Of a stretch of DNA of 64,000 bases, positions 1 through 10,138 are shown in pieces (the stretch's first letter is position 1; each line of letters opens with the position of its first letter). Under the pieces are notes generated by a model that saw only the letters and a program-made list of their open reading frames with translations, was not told the origin of the DNA and ran no database searches. A program made the translations under genes and the position numbers. Origin of the DNA: Aurelia coerulea. Its lineage: Eukaryota > Cnidaria > Scyphozoa > Semaeostomeae > Ulmaridae. The DNA lies in the NCBI GenBank assembly GCA_039566865.1, contig CM076947.1:8687501-8751500 (forward strand), written 5' to 3'.

Positions 1-610
1 TCTTGTCAAACACTAAACTAGATTTTGTTTCACCTTCAAGGAAAATTGGAGAATAAATTGATAAAGATTTTTTTTAAGTGTCTCCGAATTCTTGAATTTA
101 AATTTAAACAACTGGTTGGAAGCATTCTAGCTCGAAAGACTTGTATGGATGATCAAATTGAAATTCAAAGTTTTCTTACCTTGGATTGGTTTCCCTACTC
201 TTCCTTTTGCGTTTACACACAGACGCACAAAGCTGCTTATAATAAACTCAACTCTCAGAAGATTGCTAAATAGGCTAAATACGTATATCAAGAAACTCCA
301 GAACTGGGAAAAAGTCTTGATGTATATTGATGTTTTCTATTTTATTTAAAGTGAATCAACGAAGCTAAGTAGAGGCAATCTATAAATAGGACCAAGAAAA
401 CTCCTACATTCGTTATTGTTTCCCTTGATAAACTATACCCACGAACGTCTCGAAATCATCAAATACCATAGGCTAATAATAGAATACCCAGACTCCTTCC
501 GCGCGGGGCTTTTATCTCCGTTGATTCTCTTTAATTTTGTATATTTAGACAGGTCCTTGATTGATAACAGCAAATTGTTTGCTGAACAAGTTTAAGCTGT
601 ATAAATATGA

Positions 611-632
611 TATTATAATTATTATTATTATT
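611..632. repeat. (ATT)n microsatellite
   Basis: An imperfect run of TTA/ATT triplets in AT-rich flanks. It is a simple sequence repeat with no evident function. Confidence 0.8.
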
Positions 633-670
633 AAACTCTTGGCATTGGAATTTTTCAAACTTGTATACAG

Positions 671-687
671 TTTTTTGGGACACCCGG
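671..687. mobile_element. Solo Tc1/mariner-type terminus
   Basis: The sequence TTTTTTGGGACACCCGG is followed by TA. It is nearly the same as the right end of the large inverted-repeat element that finishes at 45,659 (TTTTTTGGGACACCCAG, then TA). No matching left end is visible upstream, so this looks like the surviving terminus of a truncated copy. Confidence 0.55.
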
Positions 688-860
688 TATTATAATTTTC
701 TTGTCAAGCACGATTATTTTTAAGTTTTAATAATCTTAGCCGCCCTATTTATTGCAGAGGGCATCTGCATGGGTGCACTATCGTCTGTTGTTCTAGAAAA
801 CCCAATTAAATGATTGGTCACTAATAGCAGGCCCCTTGCCTCTAGCCACAGCCCTTTGGC

Positions 861-925
861 CTGAAACCTGCGTTTTACCAAGCTGCAAGCCTGCGTTTTA
901 CCAACCTGCAAACCTGCATTTTACA
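861..925. repeat. Short tandem repeat, about 22-bp unit
   Basis: About three imperfect copies of a unit containing CTGCGTTTTACCAA. It is a minisatellite-like duplication with no coding signal. Confidence 0.6.
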
Positions 926-1326
926 CATGTCGTCATTAAAGGCCATCTGACCACTCTCTACTAGCTCCAATCGCCTATTGCATTCTTAGATAGTTTTTGT
1001 AATTTGCATACCTTCTGGGCCAGCTGCTGTTACGGCTACTAGCATCGTCTTTTGATATATCACAGTAATGGCAAAATGCTCCTGAATCTCCTTGCACAAG
1101 GTCAACCATTTTACTGTTGACCTAAAATATGCAATTGTGGATGGGGCAAATATAATTAAGAAAAAGAGTCGGAAAAGAACAACATTAAGGAAAATTTTGA
1201 ACAAAAATCGGGAAAAGGAACAGGGCACAATTGGAACAAATGCGATAAAAAAAAAGCTGCAGGGCTGTTACACAATACAAACCAATATATAATATTGTCA
1301 ATTTAGGGACAACTACATTAACCATG

Positions 1327-1446
1327 GAGGAAACTTTACTCCTTCAAAAAGGTCTATCTTTCATACCCACCCCTGCACGAGTACTGCAGAAGGATGCTCG
1401 CTGAATTCACTCATAGAATGAAAGTACAATTTCATTTCTTTTATTC
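1327..1446 (+). pseudogene. Penelope-like reverse transcriptase fragment (N-terminal motif)
   Basis: One frame reads LLLQKGLSFIPTP and, after a frame break, a basic stretch with HRMK. Penelope-like elements typically open their reverse-transcriptase region with a 'LLxKGLxFxPTP' motif followed by an 'F.RRMRL' motif, and both are recognisable. The frame is interrupted by a stop within about 60 bases, and the hAT-like frame starts immediately downstream, so the hAT sequence probably abuts or inserted into a Penelope-like copy. The fragment is short, so the call rests on these two motifs only. Confidence 0.42.
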
Positions 1447-3187
1447 CTCTTTGGGGCCACATAGATGACTCTAAGGACTATGAGGATGAAAAGGTAAATC
1501 CTGGAAACTTTCAGGAGATTTTTAAATTTCTTGGACGATGTGGAAAGAACACTGTGTTTGAGGGAAACATGGCAAATGCTGCTAAAACAGCAACATATCG
1601 ATCCAAAACCACTCAAAATGAGATAATTAATATTTGTGGTGAGCTTATTTTGTCTAGATTGACCACCGAGATTAAAGAGTCAAAGTGTTTCGCCATATTG
1701 GCAGATGAACCTGCTGATGTAAGTAACATCGAGCAAATGCCTCTTGTATTTCGCGTTGTGGACTATTCGTCCATTATTCGTGAGGAATTCCTTGGTTTTG
1801 TTAAATGCGATGAAGGTATGACGGGAGAAGCATTTTTTAAGAAAATATTGGGTGGTGTTATAGAGTATGGCCTTGACATGAAGTACTGTCGTGGTCCAGG
1901 ATACGACGTAGCCGGCAATATGGCAGGGAAGTGCTCGGGAGCAGCTGTGAGAATTCAAAGCGAATACCCTAAAGCCCCCTACACTCATTGTGGTTCTCAT
2001 GCATTGAATCTCTGTGTTGCATCTGCATGTAACATTCAAGAGGTAAGAAATATGATGAGTCATGTGAGAGTAGTTTCGGAGTTCTTTAACGCAAGCCCTA
2101 AATGCTTTGCTTTCTTAACAAAAGAAATAAAGAATACCGAGGAAATAGCGGAAGGATTCACACACATCTGATAGATTTTTGCCGTACAAGGTGGATAGCC
2201 CGGATTAATGGGCTAGATGTGTTTGCAGAGGTGTTTGTTGCAGTTGTCAAATGCCTGGAAAAGATCAAGTTCAACGTGGAAGGGCCTTGGAATACTGACT
2301 CTGTCCGAGATGCAAGTGGGCTTTTCCATGCGACCATCTCCTTCCAGTTTATCGTTTGCTTGATCGTTGTTTCTCGTTGCCTTGAAATAACATGACCTTT
2401 GACGAAGCAGCTGCAGTCAGCTACATATGACATTGTAGCTGCAAATGAGAATGTCACCCTGCTCTATTCTGCGCTTTGACGTACGCGGCTAGAAGTCAAT
2501 GAAAAGCATGTGGAATGGTTCGACGAAGCTACCATGCTAGCTCGAAGCGTCAAGGTTGACCCAAGAAAGCCACGCACGGTGGGAAGGCAAATAAATCATG
2601 CAAACACCCCTGCAGATTCCATTTCCCAATATTATGAGCGAACCATAGCCATACGATTCCTTGACCATTTAGCATGGCAAATAAAGGCACGATTTTCCGA
2701 AAGGAATATGACCGTCCTAAATGGATTTTACGCTTTTCCAGCAAGGGTTGTCTCTTCTTCAGGATGGAGACCTAAATTTGAAAGCTCTTTGAAGTAGTGC
2801 TTGGAAGACCTGCCGGAGGCACGGTATTTGACGACTGAATTATCAATGTGGGAAGAATATTGGCGAAATTTTGATGGCACCCAACCAACAATGCTGTCTT
2901 CTCTTCTTCCTTCTATTAACAGGATGACTTTTCCAAATATCTTCACCGCTATGCAGATTCTTGCCACTCTTCCTGTAACAACATGCACATGCGAGAGATC
3001 AATTTTTGTACTTCGTCGGCTTAAAACCTATCTTCGTAACACCATGGCTGAGGATAGACTCAACGCACTTGCTCTCCTTCACGTCCATCGAGAAGTCCAA
3101 TTGGACAGTCAAGATATTATTGATCGTTTTGCGCTGAGGCATCCACGACGGATGAAACTGCTTGACATTCTGAACACTGATCCTTGA
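1441..3187 (+). pseudogene. hAT-superfamily transposase, degraded
   Basis: A DUF4371-type hAT transposase read across at least four frames. From about 1,444 the frame gives PLWGHIDDS, followed by a segment with KTTQNEIIN, a catalytic-type FAILADEPADVS (the usual D-E/D acidic motif) and YTHCGSHALNLCV. The frame breaks near 2,160. Pieces continue at 2,102-2,395, 2,510-2,797 and 2,801-3,187. The last piece has the C-terminal hAT dimerisation signature TTCTCERSIFVLRRLKTYLR with TMAEDRLNALALL. The order of motifs along the plus strand matches an intact hAT protein of roughly 600 aa, so this is one decayed gene and not several. Frameshifts and stops make it non-functional. Related proteins are often named 52 kDa repressor or ZMYM-like in animal annotations. 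Confidence 0.85.
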
Positions 3188-3459
3188 AACGAGTAGACGA
3201 TAATTCGGATGTTAAGTTTTGATGTACTTGGTAATTGTAGACTACGGTTTCCTCCACTGGATACCTTTGAACTTCATTTCGAGGTAATGGTTATGGCCCT
3301 TGGAATTTCAACTGAACTTCAATAATTAGATACTGCATGATGTGGCAGAGCCATTCACTTCATATCTTTATCTGCCAACAGTTATCTGCTTGATATCTAA
3401 TCGAAAATAGATTCTCCTTGTGCGAAAGCCATCACCCTACACGTATTTTTCAAGAGAAA

Positions 3460-3790
3460 CAGCCTATAAGAAATAGTTAGCTCAATCTTTCGAAAGTTAA
3501 GAAACAATCCTGCCTAAATTTAGAAAGCTAAGAAACTTTCGTAACATGCAGTTTTAATTTTCCCATCGCACTTAAAAATATTTTGATACTGTACAGTTGT
3601 AGCAACTGTTTGGACATTAATTTGAGTGCGTATAATGTTATTTACTTGTTTTGAGATCTAATGATTTGGGAGCCCTCTTGACAAAACTAAATTAACTGTA
3701 CACTGTCGGCAATAAAACATAAGAAACACGTAAGAAACGTTTGGTAGCAAAATGGCTAAGATTTAAGAAACTGCCTACCAGCGCAGGACC
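3460..3790. repeat. Dispersed repeat rich in TAAGAAAC
   Basis: A non-coding repeat containing TAAGAAAC words, an ACTGTACAGTTGTAGCAAC segment and GAGCCCTCTTGACAAAACTAA. The same blocks occur in reverse orientation at about 26,640-26,990, and a related piece lies near 48,790-48,960. It is an interspersed family, probably a non-autonomous DNA element. Confidence 0.6.
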
Positions 3791-3795
3791 TTATA

Positions 3796-4229
3796 CAATA
3801 AGAACCCGCAAAATAGAAACCACTTAATAAGAAACCTCAGGCTGATTTTTTCGAGAAATGGTTCCTTCATATAAGGAACTTCTCAGCCTGATTTTAGGAA
3901 GGTTTCGTATAAGAGGAACCCAAATAAATTCATATTTAATGATCTTTGTTAAAATCAGGTGCCAAACATTTTAAAGAGATTTTATCCAAAAGCATCTCTA
4001 TCTATATACTTCGTTTGTATGATGTGGTCGAGTAATTTAGAGGTAACAAGAACATACCATTTGATAGAATTTGCTCTGGGTTTGTTTAAATATTAAGTTG
4101 AAATCACTGAAGGTTTCTTAACAATGTGACAAGAAACCTTTCAGCCTGTTTCCAGATTAATGACCTTTTAAAAAGAAACTAAACAGGCTGTTTTGAAAAG
4201 AAAGGTTTCTATTTTGCGGGTTCTTACTG
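3796..4229. mobile_element. Non-autonomous inverted-repeat element (TA-flanked)
   Basis: The left end is CAATAAGAACCCGCAAAAT and the right end is its complement, ATTTTGCGGGTTCTTACTG. TA lies on both outer sides (3,794-3,795 and 4,230-4,231). About 28 bp of terminal inverted repeat continues with TAGAAACC. There is no coding capacity. The TA duplication suggests mobilisation by a Tc1/mariner-type enzyme. The termini resemble those of the element at 29,831-30,237. Confidence 0.7.
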
Positions 4230-4727
4230 TAGTTTCTTATGAACAAACAATGTGTATTTGCTGTGACCAGTGGCAAATGAAATTATCACTTTTACTTTAA
4301 AGCAATGTTCTGTTTGAGTCCAAAACGAAGGCTGAGAGCTCGCACTTAGTACCTTCAGTACAGAATCTATTAAAAATATTTGTTCGGGGCAACATCATAA
4401 TCCTTCAAAGGGTATAGTGCAGTGTGCTTTTCAGAAGGTTTTTCATTCGTACGATTGTCGCTTTCATCTTAGTTATGGAATGTTGAAACTCTAATTCATA
4501 TGTATATGACACAGTGGCATGATCCTAAATCATTCTTGATTTTTGAAATGTGATCAGCATTAGCGAATTAGTTTAAAATCAATCGTAAACTTAACACATT
4601 ATTTGAATGTAGCCTTAATTAAAATGATAGCATGACTGTCGAATTTTGAAAGCATAACGAATATGCTTTACAGTAGAAAGTTGGATTCACCATAATGTGA
4701 AACCGTTTGCTATTATGTTAGTTTTTG

Positions 4728-4892
4728 TGTAAAAAGGGCGTTTCCAGGTGATAAAAAAGGGCGTGTCCCGAAAATTTTTTTGGGGCGCCGCCCCCGGACC
4801 CCCGAGAGCTAAACCCCCGGTCGTTGTTGCCTGGCGGCTAGGCCGCCAGGTGCCTTCGGCACCCCTCAAATTTTAGGCTGGATCCGCCCCTG
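4728..4892. mobile_element. GC-rich element terminus (hAT-like end)
   Basis: A sharply GC-rich island in AT-rich surroundings contains the palindrome CCTGGCGGCTAGGCCGCCAGG near 4,829 and ends in CTGGATCCGCCCCTG. Ends of the form CAGGGGCGGATCCAG are common hAT-type termini. I could not find the partner end, so this is a fragment or a solo end. Confidence 0.45.
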
Positions 4893-5948
4893 CTTATAAT
4901 AAGAAGATTAATAAGAAACTAATAATAATACTATGTACTAATAAGAAACTGAACTTAAGTACAACCATAAGCTGCACATAGTTAAGACACTTTTACTACT
5001 AAAACACTATACTCATTACATAAGTCTCAGCATCGCTCATATTGAATTGGATGGTATCGCTTCAGGATTACCGCGGACCCAATCATATCTTAGATATCAA
5101 TCACATGACACAATCCTTACGGAATCCCCACGGAATCCTCACAGAATCCACAATTCTCATTGGATAAAAATGCTCCTTCTTAGCGTATTTGCCGCATGTA
5201 TGCACCTTCTAATGTCCTGAACCTGATGCTTTACAAATGTATCCTGGGGGTCGCGGGGTCGCGTAGGTATTTCCGTTTGACTTCATTCAATTCAATGATT
5301 GACGTCTGACGAAACGGCCAGCCAACATGGAGATGCTCGAAGCTGTGGAGTCGAAGTACGATGATTATCAACGCTAGAATCCTGTCCTGGAAAACTTGAC
5401 AGAAAGTTTTGTTTTATTTAGAAATGCCACGGCACTTTCATACTGCTCAGTACTTCTTTTAGCTAGCTAATTTCTTTGGGCTGTAGGAGCAAATCATTCG
5501 AGGCTGACCGCGAAGTAGACAGTTTCATTTCTGAGGACGGGTCAAAGCGATTGCCAGACTTGACCTCCAAAGCAATTATGCTTCGATAAAAGTGCACAGC
5601 ACCGCACTTTATGAGTGGAAATCAATTTCAGAATTTGGGCCTTTAATTGTTTCATTGACCTGTTCCATTCACGAGAGTCAAGACTGACACAAAAGGCTAT
5701 TCAAATTTTCAATGCGTGTTGCCAAGTCAATTTCTACACCCATCCATCCACGTGCGATGCTTGGAAGGACTGACTGTTGTTTTTCATTGTGCGTTGTTCA
5801 AAAGATCGTAGGGTACAACAAAACAAAGAGCTAATGCTCCGCCCAACCATTCACTCACCGCATAGCATGAAATAACAGGTTAGGTGCCGCTGTGTAGCCC
5901 CTGTGCAGCAGCACGAGTTAGACAGAACATGTTGCTTATCTTGTTGCT
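4893..5948. other. No gene recognised
   Basis: There are no coding signals. A short tandem motif (ACGGAATCCCC, then CGGAATCCTC, then AGAATCC) lies near 5,118-5,150. Nothing else could be supported. Confidence 0.6.
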
Positions 5949-6060
5949 TCAACTCGTTGCTTTTATCTTGTGGCGCAACTCGTTGCTCCAAACCCGTTGC
6001 TTTTATCTTGTGGCTCAACTCGTTGCTCCAACTCGTTGCTTTTATCTTGTGGCACAACTT
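5949..6060. repeat. 42-bp minisatellite
   Basis: About 2.6 copies of a unit containing AACTCGTTGCTTTTATCTTG and TGGCNCAACTCGTTGCTCC. It directly abuts the poly(T) tract that marks the 3' end of the minus-strand LINE, so it is either the insertion target or an expanded 3' flank. Confidence 0.75.
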
Positions 6061-6061
6061 T

Positions 6062-6093
<32 letters not shown>

Positions 6094-6367
6094 CTATAAC
6101 AACAAAACCTAATTCTAAATAAAAGGAAATACTATTTACATGTGCCATTCATGGCGGGGAAAGACACTAGGTCATCTGGTCCCCACCATGGATGACACTT
6201 ACAATTCAACTGTCAATTTCATAAACAAAAATGAATGAAAAAAAAAAAAAATAAATAAAAAAAAAAATTCATACAACACATCAACGATACAACACAGATA
6301 AACGTGACAGACAAAAGCCGAGAAAAGGATGCTACACAGGGTGGATATTAGCATGCTGAGATTTTTT

Positions 6368-9300
6368 TCAATGGAGCCGCTTAGTTTTCTCTATGAACGA
6401 AATTGTAGCTTCCAAAATCATTCTGTTTGAGACAATGTTTAATTTCTCAGCACCAAACAACAAGAGGTTACCAAGTGCCTCGTTATCCAAAACTGTAACG
6501 TCCAATAGCGGGATGTCTCCAAGCTGGCCAAAGAGATCTCTGCGAGCATTTTCAAAAAGAGGGCAGTGCAGGAGGTAATGTTCATTATCCTCATTTGCAA
6601 CACCGCATATACACAAGGGACTTAAACAATCAAAGTTGTGCCTAAATCGATGCTCATTTAGGGGACTAAACCCGACTCTAAGTCTTGTTAGATTTCTTAT
6701 ACCGGTAATATTATGCACACTATAAACGGATCTACACGGAGGACGTATTTGAGCAAGCAATTTGCGTTTGAACTCCCCAATCGAAACAGAATTTCTGGTA
6801 TCTTCATCTAGCAGGTTCCATTCGCAGGGAGTACTTTGGAAGTATGCATTGGAAAAACGAACTGTCCTGCTTACAGGCTGCGCGTATGAACGACTTGACC
6901 TTAAATGATATGGCACTTCTCGCTCTGAAGGGATTTCATTGAACAAGTAAGCCGGGGACATACTTTTACGCAGGTTGAAAAAATGACACAGTCGTCGATA
7001 CCATCTTCTTTGGTAAAGATTTTCCCAACCAAGTTCATTGAGAATCCTTTGCCCACTTGTACCTTTCCACGCTCCTGATACCGCTAACGCAGCAGAGTAT
7101 TGCACTTGCTCTAGCTTTTTAGTGAAGCTTTGCCTCATTTCAGGATCGTGCTTATGATACAAAATGTCACCATAGTCAAGGTGAGGTCTGACGTGAAGCT
7201 TATAAACTTGATCGAGTACTTCCCTTTTGATGTACCTGGATAAGTATTTAATGATACCAATACCTTTACGAGCCTTAGCAATAGCTTCCTTGATATGGCT
7301 TTGGAAATTTAGTTTGTCATCAAGAATAATACCGAGATGCTTATGTTCGTTCTTCCTTGACACTTCGTCATTTCCTAATATTAGCACAGGATGATTTGGT
7401 TTATTTCTTTTTGTTGAAAAAATAACCTCTTCGGTTTTATCTGCATTGAATTGCATTTTCCATTGCCATGCCCATAGTCTAACTCTCTCCAGATCCCTAT
7501 TTAGACCCTCAGCTGTTTCTCCTTCACCATTCACAACAGAAAAAAGCGATGTGTCATCTGCAAACAGTTTGATATCACTGTGGACATTTTCAATAAGATC
7601 ATTTATATAAACAAGGAAAAAGAGAGGACCCAGGACTGAGCCTTGTGGAACACCTGAAGAAACCACCTTCCATTCAGAGCTTTTACCATTTAGCAAGACA
7701 CGCTGGCTACGATTTGACAAAAAGCTGCGCAAAAGAACAAGAAGCTTTCCAGATATTCCGGATATTTCAAGTTTGTAAAGCAACCCATCATGCCAAACTC
7801 TGTCAAATGCTTTCGACAGATCAAGGAATACAGCTCGAGTTTCTTTGCTAGGCACCTCTTCAAAAGCAACATATATTTTATGTGTAATCAGTAAAAGTTG
7901 GTTGATGGTAGAATCCCCAGGACGAAAACCAGATTGATGAGGTGTCAACATTTGATTGGTAGATAAATATTGATAGATTTCGTCAAAGATGATTTTTTCC
8001 AGAATCTTTCCACAGATAGGCAAGAGTGATATGGGGCGATAGTTCTTTTTATTTTGTCTGCTGCCCTTTTTGTGGACTGGGATGATATTTGCTCTTTTCC
8101 AGCTGGAGGGGTAGACCCCAGTTTCAATGCACTGTTTGAAAATCAAAGACAATGGCTCAACAAGGCAGTCATCGCAGATTTTTAACATTGCAATAGAGAT
8201 ACCATCGCATCCATGAGCTTTATTACTATCCAAAGAGCGAATTAACCGCAATATTTTCTCTTTATCTATGGGTATTTCTGTCAGAGAGCAGGTGCCCTGC
8301 CTTCGAAAATTTGGCAATGTGCTACCAGTTACAACTGCAGAGCATTGTTCTACAAAATAGTCATTTAATATAGTTGCTTTGCTTTGGATATTAGTTACGA
8401 ATAATCCATTTTCAAGCAGAGGTGGAATGTTAACGGCACTCTTCTTATTTATTAGTCTGTTCAAGATAGACCAATAAGATTTCTTCCCTTGATTTGAATC
8501 TGATAGCTTTTGACCAAGGCTTAAGAGATATGATTCTTTGGCAGAGGTGATTAGTTTTGAAGTTTCGTTACGAGCAGCTCTAACTCGTTCCCAGTCTTCT
8601 GCATTTCTACCACGTCGCACAAAATTTCGATAGAGTTTATGCTTACGTTTTATAGCAGTTTTGAGAGCGGGTGTTATCCAGGGTGGGTCTTTGTCGTTGC
8701 ATTTGATTTCCCGATTGGGAATATTTGCAGAAAGGACTGAGAGTAGATTGTCCGTAAAAACAACCGCCATGTCCTCTGATCCTAGCCCTTCGAATTTAGA
8801 CTCCCAATTTATATCGTTAAGCAAGTCTTTGATAGTAAATATGTTCGCCTTTCTGTAATCCCAGACGCACCTTTTGTAGGGGGGTGGAGATGGTAATGTG
8901 ATGTTAAGCTTACCATGAATAATTTGATGCTGACAGTTATTGTCTAGGGATGGATGAACACCTGTCTCAACAAAAAGATTTGGTTGATCAGTAATGATCA
9001 AGTCAATACATGTCATGCTCTCCCCTCTTATATTCGTCGGTTCCTCGATTAACTGGTGCAGGTTATTCACATCAAGGACTTCCTCAAGAACAGACCCCTC
9101 CGGGTTTTCAATATCTTCCGGCCACCATTGATTAGACCTGCAATTAAAATCACCCGTTATAGTCAATTGGTAAGGATTTTCGTTTTGAATGCGAGTCACC
9201 ACAAGTTGTAGTCTATCGATAAAACTTTCAAATTCTGCGCTGCCTTGGCTTGGACTACGATAAAGTACCACAAAAAATATTTTCTTACGTGCTATGCACA

Positions 9301-10138
9301 TTTCGGAAACAACCATTTCTTGTATTATCTCAAGGTCTTGCCTGCGTTTGATTGCCAAGCCTTCACGAAAGTAAAGACATACACCCCCAATTTTGGTATT
9401 GCTAGGATGATCACTTCTGTAAATTTCCCTGCTGAAACCCTCAATACGAATATCCTCGTCACTAATCGTATCATCCAACATAGTTTCAGATAACCCAATG
9501 ACATCATACTTATGCACAGAGTTGTAGGCCTCAATCAAGGGAATTTTAATTCGACCTCTAGCACATATACTATTCAAATTCCAATGGAAAAACTTTAAAC
9601 AGTTTTCTTGTTGAGGTCCTGGATTGGTTTCTACATCACCGGCAACTAAAAGAAGGATATTCAAATGGTGATCAGTCATAGGCGATAGAAATTCTAAGAA
9701 CTGGCAGATCAAGAGGGTATAGACAATAGAATGAGATCTTTTTAGAATGGTTCTGCAGCACACAGAACATCCGTGAATATGAACTACATTTGTGGCAACT
9801 CGCATTAAAAACCATGCACATAAAGGGAAGAGATTGGTTAAGGAGCTTGTTAACTCAATATATCTCTGAATCGGGCATCGCAGTTCCTGAATTCTACAAG
9901 ATGGCGCACCAGCTAGGACCACATCAGGAACAAACATCATTCCGGACGCAAGAAGAATTGAAAGCGGAACAGTTACTACTGACAACCAAATGATAATGTA
10001 CAAGTGAGCAAAGGAACACAAGGAACTGACCAATATCTTGCACAGGGGGATTTGGTAGAAAACCCTCACGCGGAGAATAGCTCGTTTACAAAAGATTCCT
10101 GCACGCCACTGTTCAATACCTATGGGCATTGATAACAA
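6368..10138 (-). CDS. LINE polyprotein: 2A-like leader, AP endonuclease, reverse transcriptase
   Basis: This 1,256-aa ORF encodes the replication protein of a non-LTR retrotransposon. Residues 1-165 are hydrophobic and cysteine-containing and end in a 2A-like site (D168 to P175, DVETNPGP) preceded by NILLLVAG. Residues 180-410 form an endonuclease/exonuclease/phosphatase fold with FFHWNLNSI, GLSETM (E218), YRSPSQ, TGDFNCRSNQWW and CIDLIITD. The usual final 'SDH' motif appears as SLDNNCQH, which is atypical. Residues 630-900 are the reverse transcriptase, with NYRPISLLP, SGFRPGDST, FLDLSKAFDRVWH, GVPQGSVLGPLFFLVYINDL and the catalytic FADD at 859-862. The C terminus carries CxC-x7-H-x4-C within CICGVANEDNEHYLLHC. 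No stop or frameshift interrupts it. The start at 10,138 is the first in-frame methionine, and an internal start nearer the 2A site is possible. Placement in the CR1/L2 group is inferred from domain order, and the exact clade is open. Confidence 0.9.
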   Translation of the reverse strand: MLSMPIGIEQWRAGIFCKRAILRVRVFYQIPLCKILVSSLCSFAHLYIIIWLSVVTVPLSILLASGMMFVPDVVLAGAPSCRIQELRCPIQRYIELTSSLTNLFPLCAWFLMRVATNVVHIHGCSVCCRTILKRSHSIVYTLLICQFLEFLSPMTDHHLNILLLVAGDVETNPGPQQENCLKFFHWNLNSICARGRIKIPLIEAYNSVHKYDVIGLSETMLDDTISDEDIRIEGFSREIYRSDHPSNTKIGGVCLYFREGLAIKRRQDLEIIQEMVVSEMCIARKKIFFVVLYRSPSQGSAEFESFIDRLQLVVTRIQNENPYQLTITGDFNCRSNQWWPEDIENPEGSVLEEVLDVNNLHQLIEEPTNIRGESMTCIDLIITDQPNLFVETGVHPSLDNNCQHQIIHGKLNITLPSPPPYKRCVWDYRKANIFTIKDLLNDINWESKFEGLGSEDMAVVFTDNLLSVLSANIPNREIKCNDKDPPWITPALKTAIKRKHKLYRNFVRRGRNAEDWERVRAARNETSKLITSAKESYLLSLGQKLSDSNQGKKSYWSILNRLINKKSAVNIPPLLENGLFVTNIQSKATILNDYFVEQCSAVVTGSTLPNFRRQGTCSLTEIPIDKEKILRLIRSLDSNKAHGCDGISIAMLKICDDCLVEPLSLIFKQCIETGVYPSSWKRANIIPVHKKGSRQNKKNYRPISLLPICGKILEKIIFDEIYQYLSTNQMLTPHQSGFRPGDSTINQLLLITHKIYVAFEEVPSKETRAVFLDLSKAFDRVWHDGLLYKLEISGISGKLLVLLRSFLSNRSQRVLLNGKSSEWKVVSSGVPQGSVLGPLFFLVYINDLIENVHSDIKLFADDTSLFSVVNGEGETAEGLNRDLERVRLWAWQWKMQFNADKTEEVIFSTKRNKPNHPVLILGNDEVSRKNEHKHLGIILDDKLNFQSHIKEAIAKARKGIGIIKYLSRYIKREVLDQVYKLHVRPHLDYGDILYHKHDPEMRQSFTKKLEQVQYSAALAVSGAWKGTSGQRILNELGWENLYQRRWYRRLCHFFNLRKSMSPAYLFNEIPSEREVPYHLRSSRSYAQPVSRTVRFSNAYFQSTPCEWNLLDEDTRNSVSIGEFKRKLLAQIRPPCRSVYSVHNITGIRNLTRLRVGFSPLNEHRFRHNFDCLSPLCICGVANEDNEHYLLHCPLFENARRDLFGQLGDIPLLDVTVLDNEALGNLLLFGAEKLNIVSNRMILEATISFIEKTKRLH
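9614..9637 (-). other. 2A-like ribosome-skipping site in the LINE ORF
   Basis: The codons spell D-V-E-T-N-P-G-P, an exact match to the D(V/I)ExNPGP 2A consensus, with a hydrophobic run directly upstream. In known 2A peptides the ribosome skips the bond between the last Gly and Pro, which here would split residues 1-174 from the endonuclease/reverse transcriptase. 2A-like sequences have been described in APE-type LINEs of marine invertebrates, some doubling as signal peptides. Confidence 0.85.

Larger units (their letters stand above)
1..1326. other. No gene recognised
   Basis: The short open frames here show no recognisable domain, and I see no splice-supported exon chain. The region contains an ATT microsatellite, an isolated mariner-type terminus and a short tandem repeat, which are listed separately. 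Confidence 0.6.
6061..10138 (-). mobile_element. Non-LTR retrotransposon (CR1/L2/Jockey-like group) with 2A
   Basis: The element is on the minus strand. Its 3' end is marked by a poly(A) tail, seen as the T-tract at about 6,063-6,093, preceded by about 275 bp of 3' UTR with A-rich runs near 6,238-6,268. The single long ORF fills the rest. The 5' boundary is uncertain. The GC-enriched stretch at 10,440-10,580 could belong to the 5' UTR, but no duplicated target site was identified. An uninterrupted 1,256-codon frame indicates a young copy. Confidence 0.85.
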
